DNA from: an uncultured Lysobacter sp.
Lineage (GTDB): Bacteria > Pseudomonadota > Gammaproteobacteria > Xanthomonadales > Xanthomonadaceae
Direction: 5' to 3'
Assembly (NCBI GenBank): GCA_946479915.1
Contig: CAMLHR010000055.1
Coordinates: forward strand, 1-7,439
Length of the DNA stretch: 7,439 nucleotides
How positions within the stretch are numbered: the stretch's first letter is position 1; every line of letters starts with the position of its first letter. The notes below the pieces were generated by a model. That model saw nothing but the letters and a program-made list of their open reading frames with translations, had not been told where the DNA came from and ran no database searches. This document shows, in pieces, positions 1 through 6,310 of the stretch. A program made the position numbers and the translations under genes.

Positions 1-2
1 AG

Positions 3-902
3 GAGTCCGGCGCGACCTACGTGATGCTCGACGACGTCGTCGTGCGGCCGGATCCGGCGACGGCATATGTCGGCGGGTTCCGCCAGGACCAGTTCGCGTT
101 CGTCGAGTCGTACCTGCCGACGGTGCCGAGGGACCGGCTGCTGGTCGTCGGCGTGCACATCCCGCTGTTCGAGGCGCCGGGGCGCGACACGTTCCGGGAC
201 GCGGATCGCGCGCGCCTGTTCGCCCTGCTGGACGACTTCGACCAGGTGCTCGTGCTGAGCGGGCACTCGCACACGCAGCGCCACCATTTCCACGATGCGT
301 CCACCGGCTGGCAGGGCGCGCGGCCGCTGCACGAATACAACGTCGGCGCCGCCAGCGGTGCGTTCTGGTCCGGCGTCGCCGACGAGGCCGGGATTCCCGA
401 CGCCACGATGGCCGACGGGACGCCGAACGGGCACGCGATGCTGCGCATGGATCGCGGGCACGGTTACGCCCTGTCCTGGCATCCGGCGCGCCTCGCCGCG
501 GACGATCCGCTGGTCGACACGGCGATGGCGTTGCATGCGCCGACGGTGCTGCGGCGAGGCAGCTGGCCGGGGCAGGCGGTGCACGCCAATGTCTGGATGG
601 GGATGGCCGACACGCGCGTCGAATACCGCATCGACGGTGGCGCGTGGCGGCCGATGCAGCGCGTCGAGGCGCCGGATCCGCGCGTCGTGCGCCAGAACGT
701 GCTGGACGACGCGGCCGACGCCCTGCGCGCCTACGACCGCGCGCCGGAGGCGGAACCGTCCACCCATATTTGGCGCGGCACGCTGCCCACGGACCTGCCG
801 GTCGGCGAGCACCGGATCGAGGTCCGCGCCCTGGACCGCTGGCAGGGCTGGCAACACGCCCGCACCGCCTACACGCTGGTGGACTGGCCGCAGTCACAAT
901 GA
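3..902 (+). CDS. Calcineurin-like metallophosphoesterase, C-terminal part (5' end outside window)
   Basis: The reading frame is open to the left edge, so only the last 299 residues are present. Two metal-site motifs of the calcineurin-like fold are visible: GVHIPLF (its His codon is at 156-158) and SGHSHTQRHH (GHxH histidines at 264-266 and 270-272). Between and after them is a layout I recognise from phosphoesterases with an extra N-terminal domain and a C-terminal beta-sandwich (MetallophosN/Metallophos/MetallophosC): YVGGFRQDQ, then HEYNVGAASGAFW, DEAGIPDATMADGTPNG, and a final segment resembling EHRIEVRALDRWQGW. The first metal-binding motifs (DxH, GDxxD) and any signal peptide must lie upstream of the window. 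Family members are metal-dependent phosphomonoesterases or phosphodiesterases, often exported, but the substrate is unknown. The GTG/ATG at 21-26 is not the real start, because conserved core sequence precedes it. It ends 2 bases before a REP-like palindrome and converges with mtnC. Confidence 0.88.
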   Translation, partial: ESGATYVMLDDVVVRPDPATAYVGGFRQDQFAFVESYLPTVPRDRLLVVGVHIPLFEAPGRDTFRDADRARLFALLDDFDQVLVLSGHSHTQRHHFHDASTGWQGARPLHEYNVGAASGAFWSGVADEAGIPDATMADGTPNGHAMLRMDRGHGYALSWHPARLAADDPLVDTAMALHAPTVLRRGSWPGQAVHANVWMGMADTRVEYRIDGGAWRPMQRVEAPDPRVVRQNVLDDAADALRAYDRAPEAEPSTHIWRGTLPTDLPVGEHRIEVRALDRWQGWQHARTAYTLVDWPQSQ

Positions 903-903
903 C

Positions 904-965
904 TGTAGGAGCCGCTTCAGCGGCGAGCCCTTCGCGAACAGCTCGCCGCTGAAGCGGCTCCCACA
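904..965. repeat. REP-like inverted doublet / probable bidirectional terminator
   Basis: Two 25-base arms (904-928 and 941-965) are reverse complements with a single mismatch (a/g at arm position 4). A 12-base centre separates them and itself contains the palindrome ttcgcgaa (931-938). Each arm also holds a small hairpin, gccgc-ttca-gcggc, preceded by GTAGGAG. This matches the GTAG/GGAG head plus short palindrome typical of REP elements mobilised by RAYT transposases, which are common in Xanthomonadaceae and Pseudomonas. The element fills 62 of the 76 bases between the converging stop codons of the phosphoesterase and mtnC. It could terminate or insulate both transcripts, although no long T tract follows it. 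A related copy lies near 6325-6347. Confidence 0.85.
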
Positions 966-978
966 AGGATGGACGGGA

Positions 979-1674
979 TCAGCCGGGGTCGATCCCGGCG
1001 AAGGATTCGACGCGGGGGTGGCCGTGGGTGGCGTCGCCGGTGCGCGGGGCGGGGTAGTCCTCGCGGCGGTCCACCAGCACCGTGGCCATGCCGGCCTCGC
1101 GGGCGGCGTCGAGTTCGGCGACGACGTCGGACAGGAACAGCACGTCGCCTGGCGGCACGCCGATCTCCGCCGCGATGCGCGCGTAGCTCGCGGCTTCGCG
1201 CTTGCCGCCGACCTCGGTGTCGAACCAGCCGGCGAACAGCCCGGTCAGGTCGCCCGCGTCGCTGTGCCCGAAGAGCAGCTTCTGCGCGGGCACGCTGCCG
1301 GACGAGTACACGTACAGCGGGACGCCGGCGTCGTGCCAGGCGCGCAACGCACGGTTGGCGTCCGGGTACACCGGCGCGGTGAAGTCCGCGTTGCCGTAGC
1401 CCTCGCGCCACACCATGCCCTGCAGCGCCTTGAGCGCCGTGTGCTTGCGGTCCTCGTCGATCCAGCCCTGCAGCGTCTCGACGACCATCGCGTCGTCGCA
1501 CATCGCGCCGTGCTCGGTCGCGACCGCGTCCAGCCAGCGCCGGACCTCCGGTTCGTCGCCGTGCGCCCGCACGAACCCCGGCAAGGCCCGGCGCGCGTAC
1601 GGGAACAGCACGTCCTTGACGAACGAGATGCTGCTGGTGGTGCCCTCGATGTCGGTCAGCACCGCCTTACCCAT
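979..1674 (-). CDS. mtnC: Enolase-phosphatase E1 (2,3-diketomethylthiopentyl-1-phosphate enolase-phosphatase)
   Basis: Cytosolic HAD-superfamily enzyme of methionine salvage. It enolises 2,3-diketo-5-methylthiopentyl-1-phosphate and then dephosphorylates it to the acireductone used by MtnD. The 231-residue length is normal for the family. HAD motifs are complete: DIEGTTSS with the Mg-binding D8 and E10 near the N-terminus, SSGS at 124-127 (motif II), K158 in GGKRE (motif III) and LSDVVAELD from 181 (motif IV, D183). The [12 protein letters not shown] stretch (residues 18-29) is characteristic of E1 rather than other HAD phosphatases. The ATG at 1674 overlaps the last 8 bases of mtnD, and an AGAGG about 10 bases upstream inside mtnD is a usable Shine-Dalgarno. 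It is the last gene of the mtnB-mtnD-mtnC run. A single MtnC replaces the MtnW plus MtnX pair used by Bacillus. Confidence 0.96.
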   Translation of the reverse strand: MGKAVLTDIEGTTSSISFVKDVLFPYARRALPGFVRAHGDEPEVRRWLDAVATEHGAMCDDAMVVETLQGWIDEDRKHTALKALQGMVWREGYGNADFTAPVYPDANRALRAWHDAGVPLYVYSSGSVPAQKLLFGHSDAGDLTGLFAGWFDTEVGGKREAASYARIAAEIGVPPGDVLFLSDVVAELDAAREAGMATVLVDRREDYPAPRTGDATHGHPRVESFAGIDPG

Positions 1675-2209
1675 GCCGGGGGAACCTCTGCGCGATGTCG
1701 GTCCCGGTGAAGTGCCCGACCCAGCCCTCCGGTTCCTTGAAGAACCGGATCGCCACGAAGCTCGGCGCCGGCCCCATGTCGAACCAGTGCGGCGTCGAGT
1801 CCGGCACCGAGATCAGGTCGCCCGCCTCGCACAGCACCTCGTAGACCCGGTCGCCCACGTGCAACGTGAACAGGCCCGAGCCGGCGACGAAGAAGCGGAC
1901 CTCGTCCTCCTTGTGGAAGTGCTCGTCCAGGAACTTCCTGCGCATCTCGTCGCGCTGCGGGTGGTCCGGCGCGATGCTCGCGACATCCACCGTGCGGAAC
2001 CCGCGCTCGGCGACGAGCCGGTCGATGTCGGCCCGGTAGGCCTCCATCACGACCTCGGGCGCATCCCCGGCCCGCACCGGGCGATTGGCCTCCCACTGCT
2101 CGAAATCCACGCCGATGGCTGACAGCTCGCGCGCCATCTCGGCGTGGTCGGTGGTCGCCAGCAGCGGGCGGTCGGGGTGTTCGTCCTCGAAGATGCGCAG
2201 CCGGCTCAT
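1667..2209 (-). CDS. mtnD: Acireductone dioxygenase (ARD)
   Basis: Cupin-fold dioxygenase of methionine salvage. With Fe(II) it converts acireductone and O2 to 2-keto-4-methylthiobutyrate and formate. With Ni(II) the same protein fold gives methylthiopropionate, CO and formate. The metal ligands are all present: H97 and H99 in [13 protein letters not shown]103, and H141 in STPHWFD. These fall within one residue of the positions known in the Klebsiella enzyme. The length, 180 residues, is typical. The start at 2209 is preferred over upstream in-frame codons because homology begins at MSRLRIF and an AGGGGAG lies 9 bases before this ATG. The ATG shares bases with the mtnB stop (ATGA, 2206-2209), and its own end overlaps mtnC by 8 bases. 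Which metal is used in vivo cannot be told from the sequence. Confidence 0.97.
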   Translation of the reverse strand: MSRLRIFEDEHPDRPLLATTDHAEMARELSAIGVDFEQWEANRPVRAGDAPEVVMEAYRADIDRLVAERGFRTVDVASIAPDHPQRDEMRRKFLDEHFHKEDEVRFFVAGSGLFTLHVGDRVYEVLCEAGDLISVPDSTPHWFDMGPAPSFVAIRFFKEPEGWVGHFTGTDIAQRFPRHG

Positions 2210-2844
2210 CGTTGCAGTCTCCCCTGTTCGAGTTCGCAGGCGAGCAGGAACTCGAACGCATCCAGGTGGCGGCGGGCCATCGCCATGTCCGCGCCCCACG
2301 CGTACAGGCCATGGCCCTCGATCAGGTAGCCCCACATGCACTGCCTGTCGAGCAGCGCGTCCACCTGCTCGGCCAGCTCGGTCATGTCCTGGCTGTTGGG
2401 CAGCACCGGCAGGTCGATGGCGGTGTCGTGGGTCGTGTTGCCCTCGAAGGCCTTGAGCAGCTCGTAGCCCTGCAGGTGCACGCGGCCTTCGGCGGCATGC
2501 AGGCGCGAGGCGACGGTCTGCGCCACCGAGTGGGTGTGCAGCACGCAGCCGATCTCCGGGAAGCGGCGGTAGAGCTGCGTGTGCAGCAGCGTTTCCGCCG
2601 AAGGCCGGTGGTCGCTGCCGACGGCACGCCCGTCGAAGTCCACGACCATGATGTCGGCTTCCGACAGCCGGCCCTTGTCGCGCCCGGACACGGTGATGGC
2701 CGCGTGGCGGTCGTCCAGGCGGCGCGAGAAGTTGCTGCTGGTGGCTGGCGTCATGCCGGCGGCGGCGAGCTCGCGCGTGGTCGTGGCGATCTCGTCGGCG
2801 AGCACGCGCAGGCGCTCGGCGTCGTAGGGGAGGGGGCTGCTCAT
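2206..2844 (-). CDS. mtnB: Methylthioribulose-1-phosphate dehydratase
   Basis: Class II aldolase/adducin-family zinc enzyme of methionine salvage. It removes water from 5-methylthioribulose-1-phosphate to give 2,3-diketo-5-methylthiopentyl-1-phosphate, the MtnC substrate. The 212-residue protein carries TSSNFS (35-40) and SGRDKG (53-58), which bind phosphate and substrate in this family, then PSAET (81-85). Zinc ligands are H103 and H105 in HTHS and H178 in [10 protein letters not shown]128 in GYELLKAF is the likely counterpart of the catalytic glutamate in human APIP. The ATG at 2844 is chosen because MSSPLPYD fits the family N-terminus and there is no other plausible start before residue 31. 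No Shine-Dalgarno lies at normal spacing. Instead a promoter-like pair suggests leaderless initiation. A gap of 32 bases separates it from the antiporter upstream, and it overlaps mtnD by 4 bases. Confidence 0.96.
   Translation of the reverse strand: MSSPLPYDAERLRVLADEIATTTRELAAAGMTPATSSNFSRRLDDRHAAITVSGRDKGRLSEADIMVVDFDGRAVGSDHRPSAETLLHTQLYRRFPEIGCVLHTHSVAQTVASRLHAAEGRVHLQGYELLKAFEGNTTHDTAIDLPVLPNSQDMTELAEQVDALLDRQCMWGYLIEGHGLYAWGADMAMARRHLDAFEFLLACELEQGRLQR
2219..2225 (-). promoter_or_regulatory. Ribosome binding site of mtnD
   Basis: AGGGGAG on the minus strand sits 9 bases upstream of the mtnD ATG, inside the last codons of mtnB. It decides the mtnD start and, with the ATGA overlap, fits translational coupling of mtnD to mtnB. 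Confidence 0.7.
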
Positions 2845-2845
2845 T

Positions 2846-2867
2846 CCCGGGATTCTAAGGTCCCGGG
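2846..2867. other. 7-bp perfect inverted repeat overlapping the mtnB -10 and abutting its ATG
   Basis: On the minus strand CCCGGGA (2867-2861) and TCCCGGG (2852-2846) are perfect reverse complements around an 8-base centre, ccttagaa. The repeat covers the last base and centre of the candidate -10 and ends one base before the mtnB ATG. As DNA it could be an operator. As RNA, on a transcript reading through from the permeases, it could fold into a GC-rich hairpin beside the start codon. No regulator is known from this window. Confidence 0.5.
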
Positions 2868-2880
2868 TGCGGGGCGTCAG
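2852..2880 (-). promoter_or_regulatory. Candidate sigma-70-type promoter of mtnBDC (predicted leaderless)
   Basis: Read on the minus strand, CTGACG (2880-2875, 4/6 to TTGACA) and TAGAAT (2857-2852, 5/6 to TATAAT) are separated by exactly 17 bases. Only 7 bases (cccggga) lie between the -10 and the mtnB ATG. Initiation 6-8 bases downstream of the -10 would therefore fall at A2845 or A2844, on or one base before the start codon. The -35 overlaps the stop codon of the upstream antiporter gene. It would let mtnBDC be expressed independently of the permeases. The element matches are seen in the sequence, but promoter activity is inferred. Confidence 0.5.
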
Positions 2881-4181
2881 TCGCCGGCGGCGACGCCCGG
2901 CGCGCGGCGCTGGCCGAAGAGCCGGAAGAGGGTCCACGCCACCACCATCGCGACCACGGCGCCGAGCAGCATCTGCCACGTGGCCGAGGCGAGCAGCAGC
3001 ACGCAGGCACCGATCGCGCCGAGGCCGAGCAGCCGGTCGCCCGGCGTCGGGCGGCGGTCGCGGGTGCCGACCACCAGGCTCAGGCCAGCGGCGGCATAGG
3101 CGAGCACCACCAGGTTCACCACTACGCCGATGATCGTGCCGAACTGGCCGGATACGTTCGGCGAGAGGGTGAGGAACGCGATGCCGGTCATCGCGATGGC
3201 GATGATCAGCAGGCCCGGCGCCGCGGCGCCGCGCGCGTTCAGCCGCCCGAAGACCGCGGGCAGGTAGCCGCGCTGCGCGGCCCGTGCGCCCGTCTCTCCC
3301 GTGACCAGCATCCAGCCGCCGAGCGTGCCGGTCGCCTTGAGCGCCGCCGCCGCCGCGATGGCGAGCGCGGCCCACGGTCCGAAGATCTCCGCGGCCACCA
3401 GCGCGAACGGCGCGCTCGAGGCGGCCAGGTCCGCCGCCGGCACGATGCCCATCACCAGCACCGAGGACACGACGTACACCACGCCGGCCAGCAGCACGCC
3501 GCCCAGCGTCGCGATCGGCACGTCCCGGTCCGGGTCGCGGACGAGGCCCGCGATCATCGCGCCGGTCTCCAGGCCGACGAACGCCCAGAACACGGCGCCG
3601 AGCGACCCGAACACGACCGACCCGTCCGAGGCGCCGGACACGTTCCAGGCCGCGTCGTAGGTCGCGCGGTCGAAGTGCGACCAGCCGAACAGCAGCACCA
3701 CCGCGACCGGCAGGAGGCCGAGCACCACGCACCACGACTGGAAGCGCGCCACCGGGCGCGGCCCCATGAGGTTCACCGCGAACATCAGCCAGATCAGCGC
3801 GACCTGGCCGAGCACCTGGACCATCGGGTTGCCGCCGTCCAGCGGCAGGAGCATGACCAGGTAGCCGAACGCCGCGACCGCGATCGCGTTGTTGCCGATC
3901 CACGACGACGCCCAGTACAGCGACGACGTGAGGAAGCTCGCGTCGCGTCCCAGCGATGGCCGCACGTAGTCGTCCGACGACTGCAGGTCCGGGTACTGCC
4001 GCGACAGCCGGGCGAAGGCGCCGCCGAGCACCACGGCCAGCACGGTGCCGATGATCCAGCTGAAGACGGTGACCGCGCCCGAGGTGGCCAGGCTCGCCGG
4101 CAACAGGAAGAATCCCGAGCCGATCATGTTGTTGGCCACGACGAACGTGGCCAGCACGGGGCCGATCTTGCGTGCCTGCAT
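2877..4181 (-). CDS. AdiC-like amino acid/polyamine antiporter (APC superfamily, APA family)
   Basis: Inner-membrane transporter of 434 residues with about twelve hydrophobic segments, close to the 445 residues of E. coli AdiC (arginine/agmatine antiporter). Recognisable AdiC-like landmarks are [13 protein letters not shown] in TM1 (18-30), [11 protein letters not shown] (88-98), [10 protein letters not shown] in TM6 (198-207) and [14 protein letters not shown] in TM8 (285-298). By my alignment from memory, AdiC Y93, N101, W202, E208 and W293 correspond to Y89, N97, W199, E205 and W290 here, so the aromatic substrate pocket looks preserved. S203 corresponds to A200. The substrate is therefore plausibly a cationic amino acid or polyamine, but this is inference. 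No decarboxylase partner gene is adjacent. It starts 19 bases after the CAT-like permease ends, with a weak GGGA 8 bases before the ATG, and it ends 32 bases before mtnB. Confidence 0.88.
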   Translation of the reverse strand: MQARKIGPVLATFVVANNMIGSGFFLLPASLATSGAVTVFSWIIGTVLAVVLGGAFARLSRQYPDLQSSDDYVRPSLGRDASFLTSSLYWASSWIGNNAIAVAAFGYLVMLLPLDGGNPMVQVLGQVALIWLMFAVNLMGPRPVARFQSWCVVLGLLPVAVVLLFGWSHFDRATYDAAWNVSGASDGSVVFGSLGAVFWAFVGLETGAMIAGLVRDPDRDVPIATLGGVLLAGVVYVVSSVLVMGIVPAADLAASSAPFALVAAEIFGPWAALAIAAAAALKATGTLGGWMLVTGETGARAAQRGYLPAVFGRLNARGAAAPGLLIIAIAMTGIAFLTLSPNVSGQFGTIIGVVVNLVVLAYAAAGLSLVVGTRDRRPTPGDRLLGLGAIGACVLLLASATWQMLLGAVVAMVVAWTLFRLFGQRRAPGVAAGD

Positions 4182-4200
4182 GGTGGGCGTCCCGGTCAGG

Positions 4201-5676
4201 TCAGCGCGCGGGCTGGCGCAGCTTGCTGTGGCGGTAGCCGTAGAACCCGTAGACGAGCGCGCCGATCACGATCCAGGACACCAGCAGGTACCAGTAGTCC
4301 ACGAATGCCAGCCAGAACAGGTAGAGGCAGGACACCGCGCCGAGCGGGGCGATGACGGCCACGCCCGGCACCCGGAAGGGCCGGGGCAGGTCGGGGCGCG
4401 TGCGCCGCAGGACCAGCACGCCCACGCAGACCGTCGCGAACGCCAGCAGCGTGCCCATCGACACGATGTCGCCCAGGATGCCGATCGGCAGCAGGCCGGC
4501 CAGCACCGCGGCGATGACGCCGACGATCACCGTGCCGACGTGCGGGGTGCGGTACTTCGGATGCACCTTGCCGAAGAGGCGTGGCAGCAGGCCGTCCTGC
4601 GCCATGCTGTAGAAGATGCGCGGCTGCGCCATCAGCATCACCAGGATCACCGAGGTCAGGCCGGCGATCGCCGCCAGCTCCACCAGGGTCTGCAGCCAGC
4701 CCAGGCTCGGGTAGTTGATCAGCGCGGTCGAGACCGGCTCGGCGGTGCCGAGCTGCTGGTACGGCATCATGCCGGTCAGCACGGCGCACATCGCGATGTA
4801 GAGCACCGTGCAGATCGCCAGCGACCCGAGGATGCCGACCGGCATGTCCTTCTGCGGGTTGCGGGCCTCGCCGGCCGACGTCGAGACCGCATCGAAGCCG
4901 ATGTAGGCGAAGAACACCACGGTCGAGGCGCGAAGCACGCCCTCCATGCCGTACTTGTCCGGGCCCTCGTTGGCCGGGATGAACGGCTGCCAGTTGCCCG
5001 GATCCACGTACTGGATGCCGAAGGCGATGAACAGCAGGATGACCGTGACCTTGACCGCCACGATGATCGAGTTGACGAAGGCCGACTGGCTGATGCCGAC
5101 GTAGCCGACCGCGGCCACGGCCGCGACGATCAGCATGGCCGGCAGGTTGACGATGCCGCCGTCCACCGGGATGAACTTGCCGCCCTCGTAGACGATCGGG
5201 GCGCTGGCGAGCGCCTGCGGCAACGCGAGGTCGAAGTTCGACAGGAACGCATTCAGGTAGCCCGACCAGCCGACCGCCACGGTGGACGCGGCGAACAGGT
5301 ATTCGAGGATCAGGCACCAGCCGATGAACCAGGCGACCGATTCGCCGAGCGTGGCGTACGAGTACGAGTACGCGCTGCCCGAGACCGGCAGCATCGCGGC
5401 GAACTCGGCGTAGCAAAGGCCCGCGAAGGCGCAGGCGATGCCCGCGAAGATGAAGCTGAGCATCACCGCCGGCCCGGCGTAGTTCGCCGCGGCCTGGCCG
5501 GTCAGCACGAAGATGCCGGCGCCGATCACCGCGCCGACGCCGAGCAGCATCAGCTGCCGGCCGGTCAGGGTGCGGCGGAGGGTCGGCTCGCCGCCGAGGC
5601 TGCCTTCGAACGGCTCGCCCGCGTCGACGTGCCCCGCCGGCTCGACCGGCTTGGTGATGAACAGGTTCTTGAACAT
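4201..5676 (-). CDS. CAT-like amino acid permease (APC superfamily)
   Basis: Inner-membrane amino acid transporter of 491 residues. A hydrophilic N-terminus (about 40 residues, ending TLRRTLTGRQL) leads into the consensus GVGAVIGAGIFVLTG (46-60), the unwound TM1 substrate site of APC transporters. YAEFAAMLPVSGSAY (89-103) and GWCLILEYLFAAS (119-131) are typical of the bacterial cationic-amino-acid-transporter type (YfnA/YhdG/CAT-like). FFAYIGFDAVST (255-266), followed by a loop with EARNPQKDMP, is the TM6 region. At least twelve hydrophobic segments are visible. The ATG at 5676 has GGGGAA a few bases upstream. The gene is first in the five-gene minus-strand run and is divergent from the NUDIX gene across 85 bases. 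It is a different APC subfamily from its neighbour, so the pair is not a recent tandem duplication. The exact substrate is unknown. Confidence 0.9.
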   Translation of the reverse strand: MFKNLFITKPVEPAGHVDAGEPFEGSLGGEPTLRRTLTGRQLMLLGVGAVIGAGIFVLTGQAAANYAGPAVMLSFIFAGIACAFAGLCYAEFAAMLPVSGSAYSYSYATLGESVAWFIGWCLILEYLFAASTVAVGWSGYLNAFLSNFDLALPQALASAPIVYEGGKFIPVDGGIVNLPAMLIVAAVAAVGYVGISQSAFVNSIIVAVKVTVILLFIAFGIQYVDPGNWQPFIPANEGPDKYGMEGVLRASTVVFFAYIGFDAVSTSAGEARNPQKDMPVGILGSLAICTVLYIAMCAVLTGMMPYQQLGTAEPVSTALINYPSLGWLQTLVELAAIAGLTSVILVMLMAQPRIFYSMAQDGLLPRLFGKVHPKYRTPHVGTVIVGVIAAVLAGLLPIGILGDIVSMGTLLAFATVCVGVLVLRRTRPDLPRPFRVPGVAVIAPLGAVSCLYLFWLAFVDYWYLLVSWIVIGALVYGFYGYRHSKLRQPAR

Positions 5677-5761
5677 TGGTTCCCCGTGCAGTGGTCGCCG
5701 ACTCCCCGGCGGGGCACCTTAACCCGTGCGGGAAAAGCGCCGCAAGGCCGATAATGGACGG
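5677..5761. promoter_or_regulatory. Divergent intergenic region between permease and NUDIX gene
   Basis: This 85-base gap must hold the promoters for the minus-strand permease run and the plus-strand NUDIX gene. For the NUDIX gene, GATAAT (5750-5755) is the best -10. For the permease I see only weak pairs, such as TTGCGG and TAAGGT with an 18-base spacer on the minus strand. A short GC palindrome, ccccg-g-cgggg (5704-5714), would lie in the permease leader. No known riboswitch architecture is recognisable, and the leader is too short for a SAM riboswitch of the large classes. Confidence 0.4.
5750..5755 (+). promoter_or_regulatory. Candidate -10 element of the NUDIX gene (predicted leaderless)
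   Basis: GATAAT matches TATAAT in 5 of 6 bases in otherwise GC-rich DNA. It ends 6 bases before the ATG at 5762, so initiation about 7 bases downstream would fall on the start codon. No convincing -35 is seen at 16-18 bases upstream (the sequence there is around tgcggg), and no Shine-Dalgarno at a usual distance. That makes this weaker than the mtnB promoter. Confidence 0.35.
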
Positions 5762-6310
5762 ATGGAATCGCCCCGCCGGCTGCACGCCGAATTCGATGCC
5801 TATGCCGCCCGCTGGCCCGGGGAGGCAGGGACGGTCGCGCTGTTCCGGGAGCTGCTCAAGGACGGGGGCGACGCGTTCCTGCGAGAGCGCCTGGCCGGCC
5901 ATTTCACCGCTTCCACCTGGATCGTCGCGGCCGACGGCCTGCGCACGCTGCTGACCCACCACCGCAAGCTGGGACTGTGGCTGCAACCCGGCGGCCATGC
6001 CGACGGCGACATGGACCTGGCGCGCGCGGCGCTGCGGGAGGCGGAGGAGGAATCCGGGCTGCGCGACCTCGTCATCGCGCCGGACATCTTCGACCTCGAC
6101 CGGCACCGCATCCCGGAACACAAGGGCGTGCCGGAGCACTGGCACTACGACGTGCGCTACGTCGTGCGCGCGACCGGCAGCGAGGCGTACGTCGTCGGCG
6201 ACGAATCGCACGACCTCGCGTGGCGCGACATCGGCGAACTGGCCGAGGACGCCACCGCGGACGCCTCGGTCCGCCGTATGGCCCGCAAATGGCTGGCCCG
6301 AACCCCCTGA
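5762..6310 (+). CDS. NUDIX hydrolase
   Basis: Soluble protein of 182 residues. The NUDIX box starts in QPGGHADGD and continues to REAEEESGL (box G78 to L100). The catalytic/metal part REUxEExGU is complete (R92, E93, E96, E97, G99). The first glutamate of the G-x5-E consensus is replaced by M84, although D83 and D85 flank it. The segment around HWHYDVRYVV (126-135) and the C-terminal WRDIGEL are typical of this branch of NUDIX proteins. Such enzymes hydrolyse nucleoside diphosphates linked to another moiety, but the substrate here is not predictable. The ATG at 5762 is preferred to the in-frame GTG at 5726, because the extra 12 residues (MREKRRKADNGR) do not look like a conserved N-terminus and would run through the candidate -10. 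It is divergent from the permease and converges with efpL. Confidence 0.9.
   Translation: MESPRRLHAEFDAYAARWPGEAGTVALFRELLKDGGDAFLRERLAGHFTASTWIVAADGLRTLLTHHRKLGLWLQPGGHADGDMDLARAALREAEEESGLRDLVIAPDIFDLDRHRIPEHKGVPEHWHYDVRYVVRATGSEAYVVGDESHDLAWRDIGELAEDATADASVRRMARKWLARTP

Noticed and set aside
21..26. GTG/ATG as start of the phosphoesterase
   Set aside because: Conserved sequence (ESGATY) precedes it in frame, and the essential N-terminal metal motifs would be missing.
295..1710. Plus-strand frame of 471 codons across the phosphoesterase, REP element and mtnC
   Set aside because: It runs through the palindrome and antisense to mtnC, and has low-complexity Arg/Pro-rich composition.
2210..2341. 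N-terminal extension of MtnD by 44 residues
   Set aside because: It overlaps mtnB coding sequence, does not resemble ARD, and the ATG at 2209 has its own ribosome binding site.
2206..3903. 565-residue fusion of an upstream Arg/Gly-rich region to MtnB
   Set aside because: The upstream half is an out-of-frame shadow of the antiporter. MtnB homology starts at the ATG at 2844.
5355..5380. Tandem tacgag repeats in the permease
   Set aside because: They encode alternating Ser-Tyr in the SAYSYSYAT segment after TM2 of a conserved protein, so they are coding sequence rather than a functional DNA repeat.
5704..5714. Short palindrome ccccg-g-cgggg in the permease leader
   Set aside because: The stem is only 4-5 bp in GC-rich DNA with no T tract or conserved context, so it is not enough to call an attenuator or operator.
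4045..5754. Long plus-strand open frame (569 codons) opposite the permeases
   Set aside because: Its product is rich in Arg, Asp, His and Gln with no fold-like pattern. It lies antisense to two clear membrane transporters, and GC-rich third positions commonly open such frames.
5726..5761. GTG at 5726 as start of the NUDIX protein
   Set aside because: It would add a short basic stretch without family resemblance. The ATG at 5762 fits the usual N-terminus better, although this is not proven.
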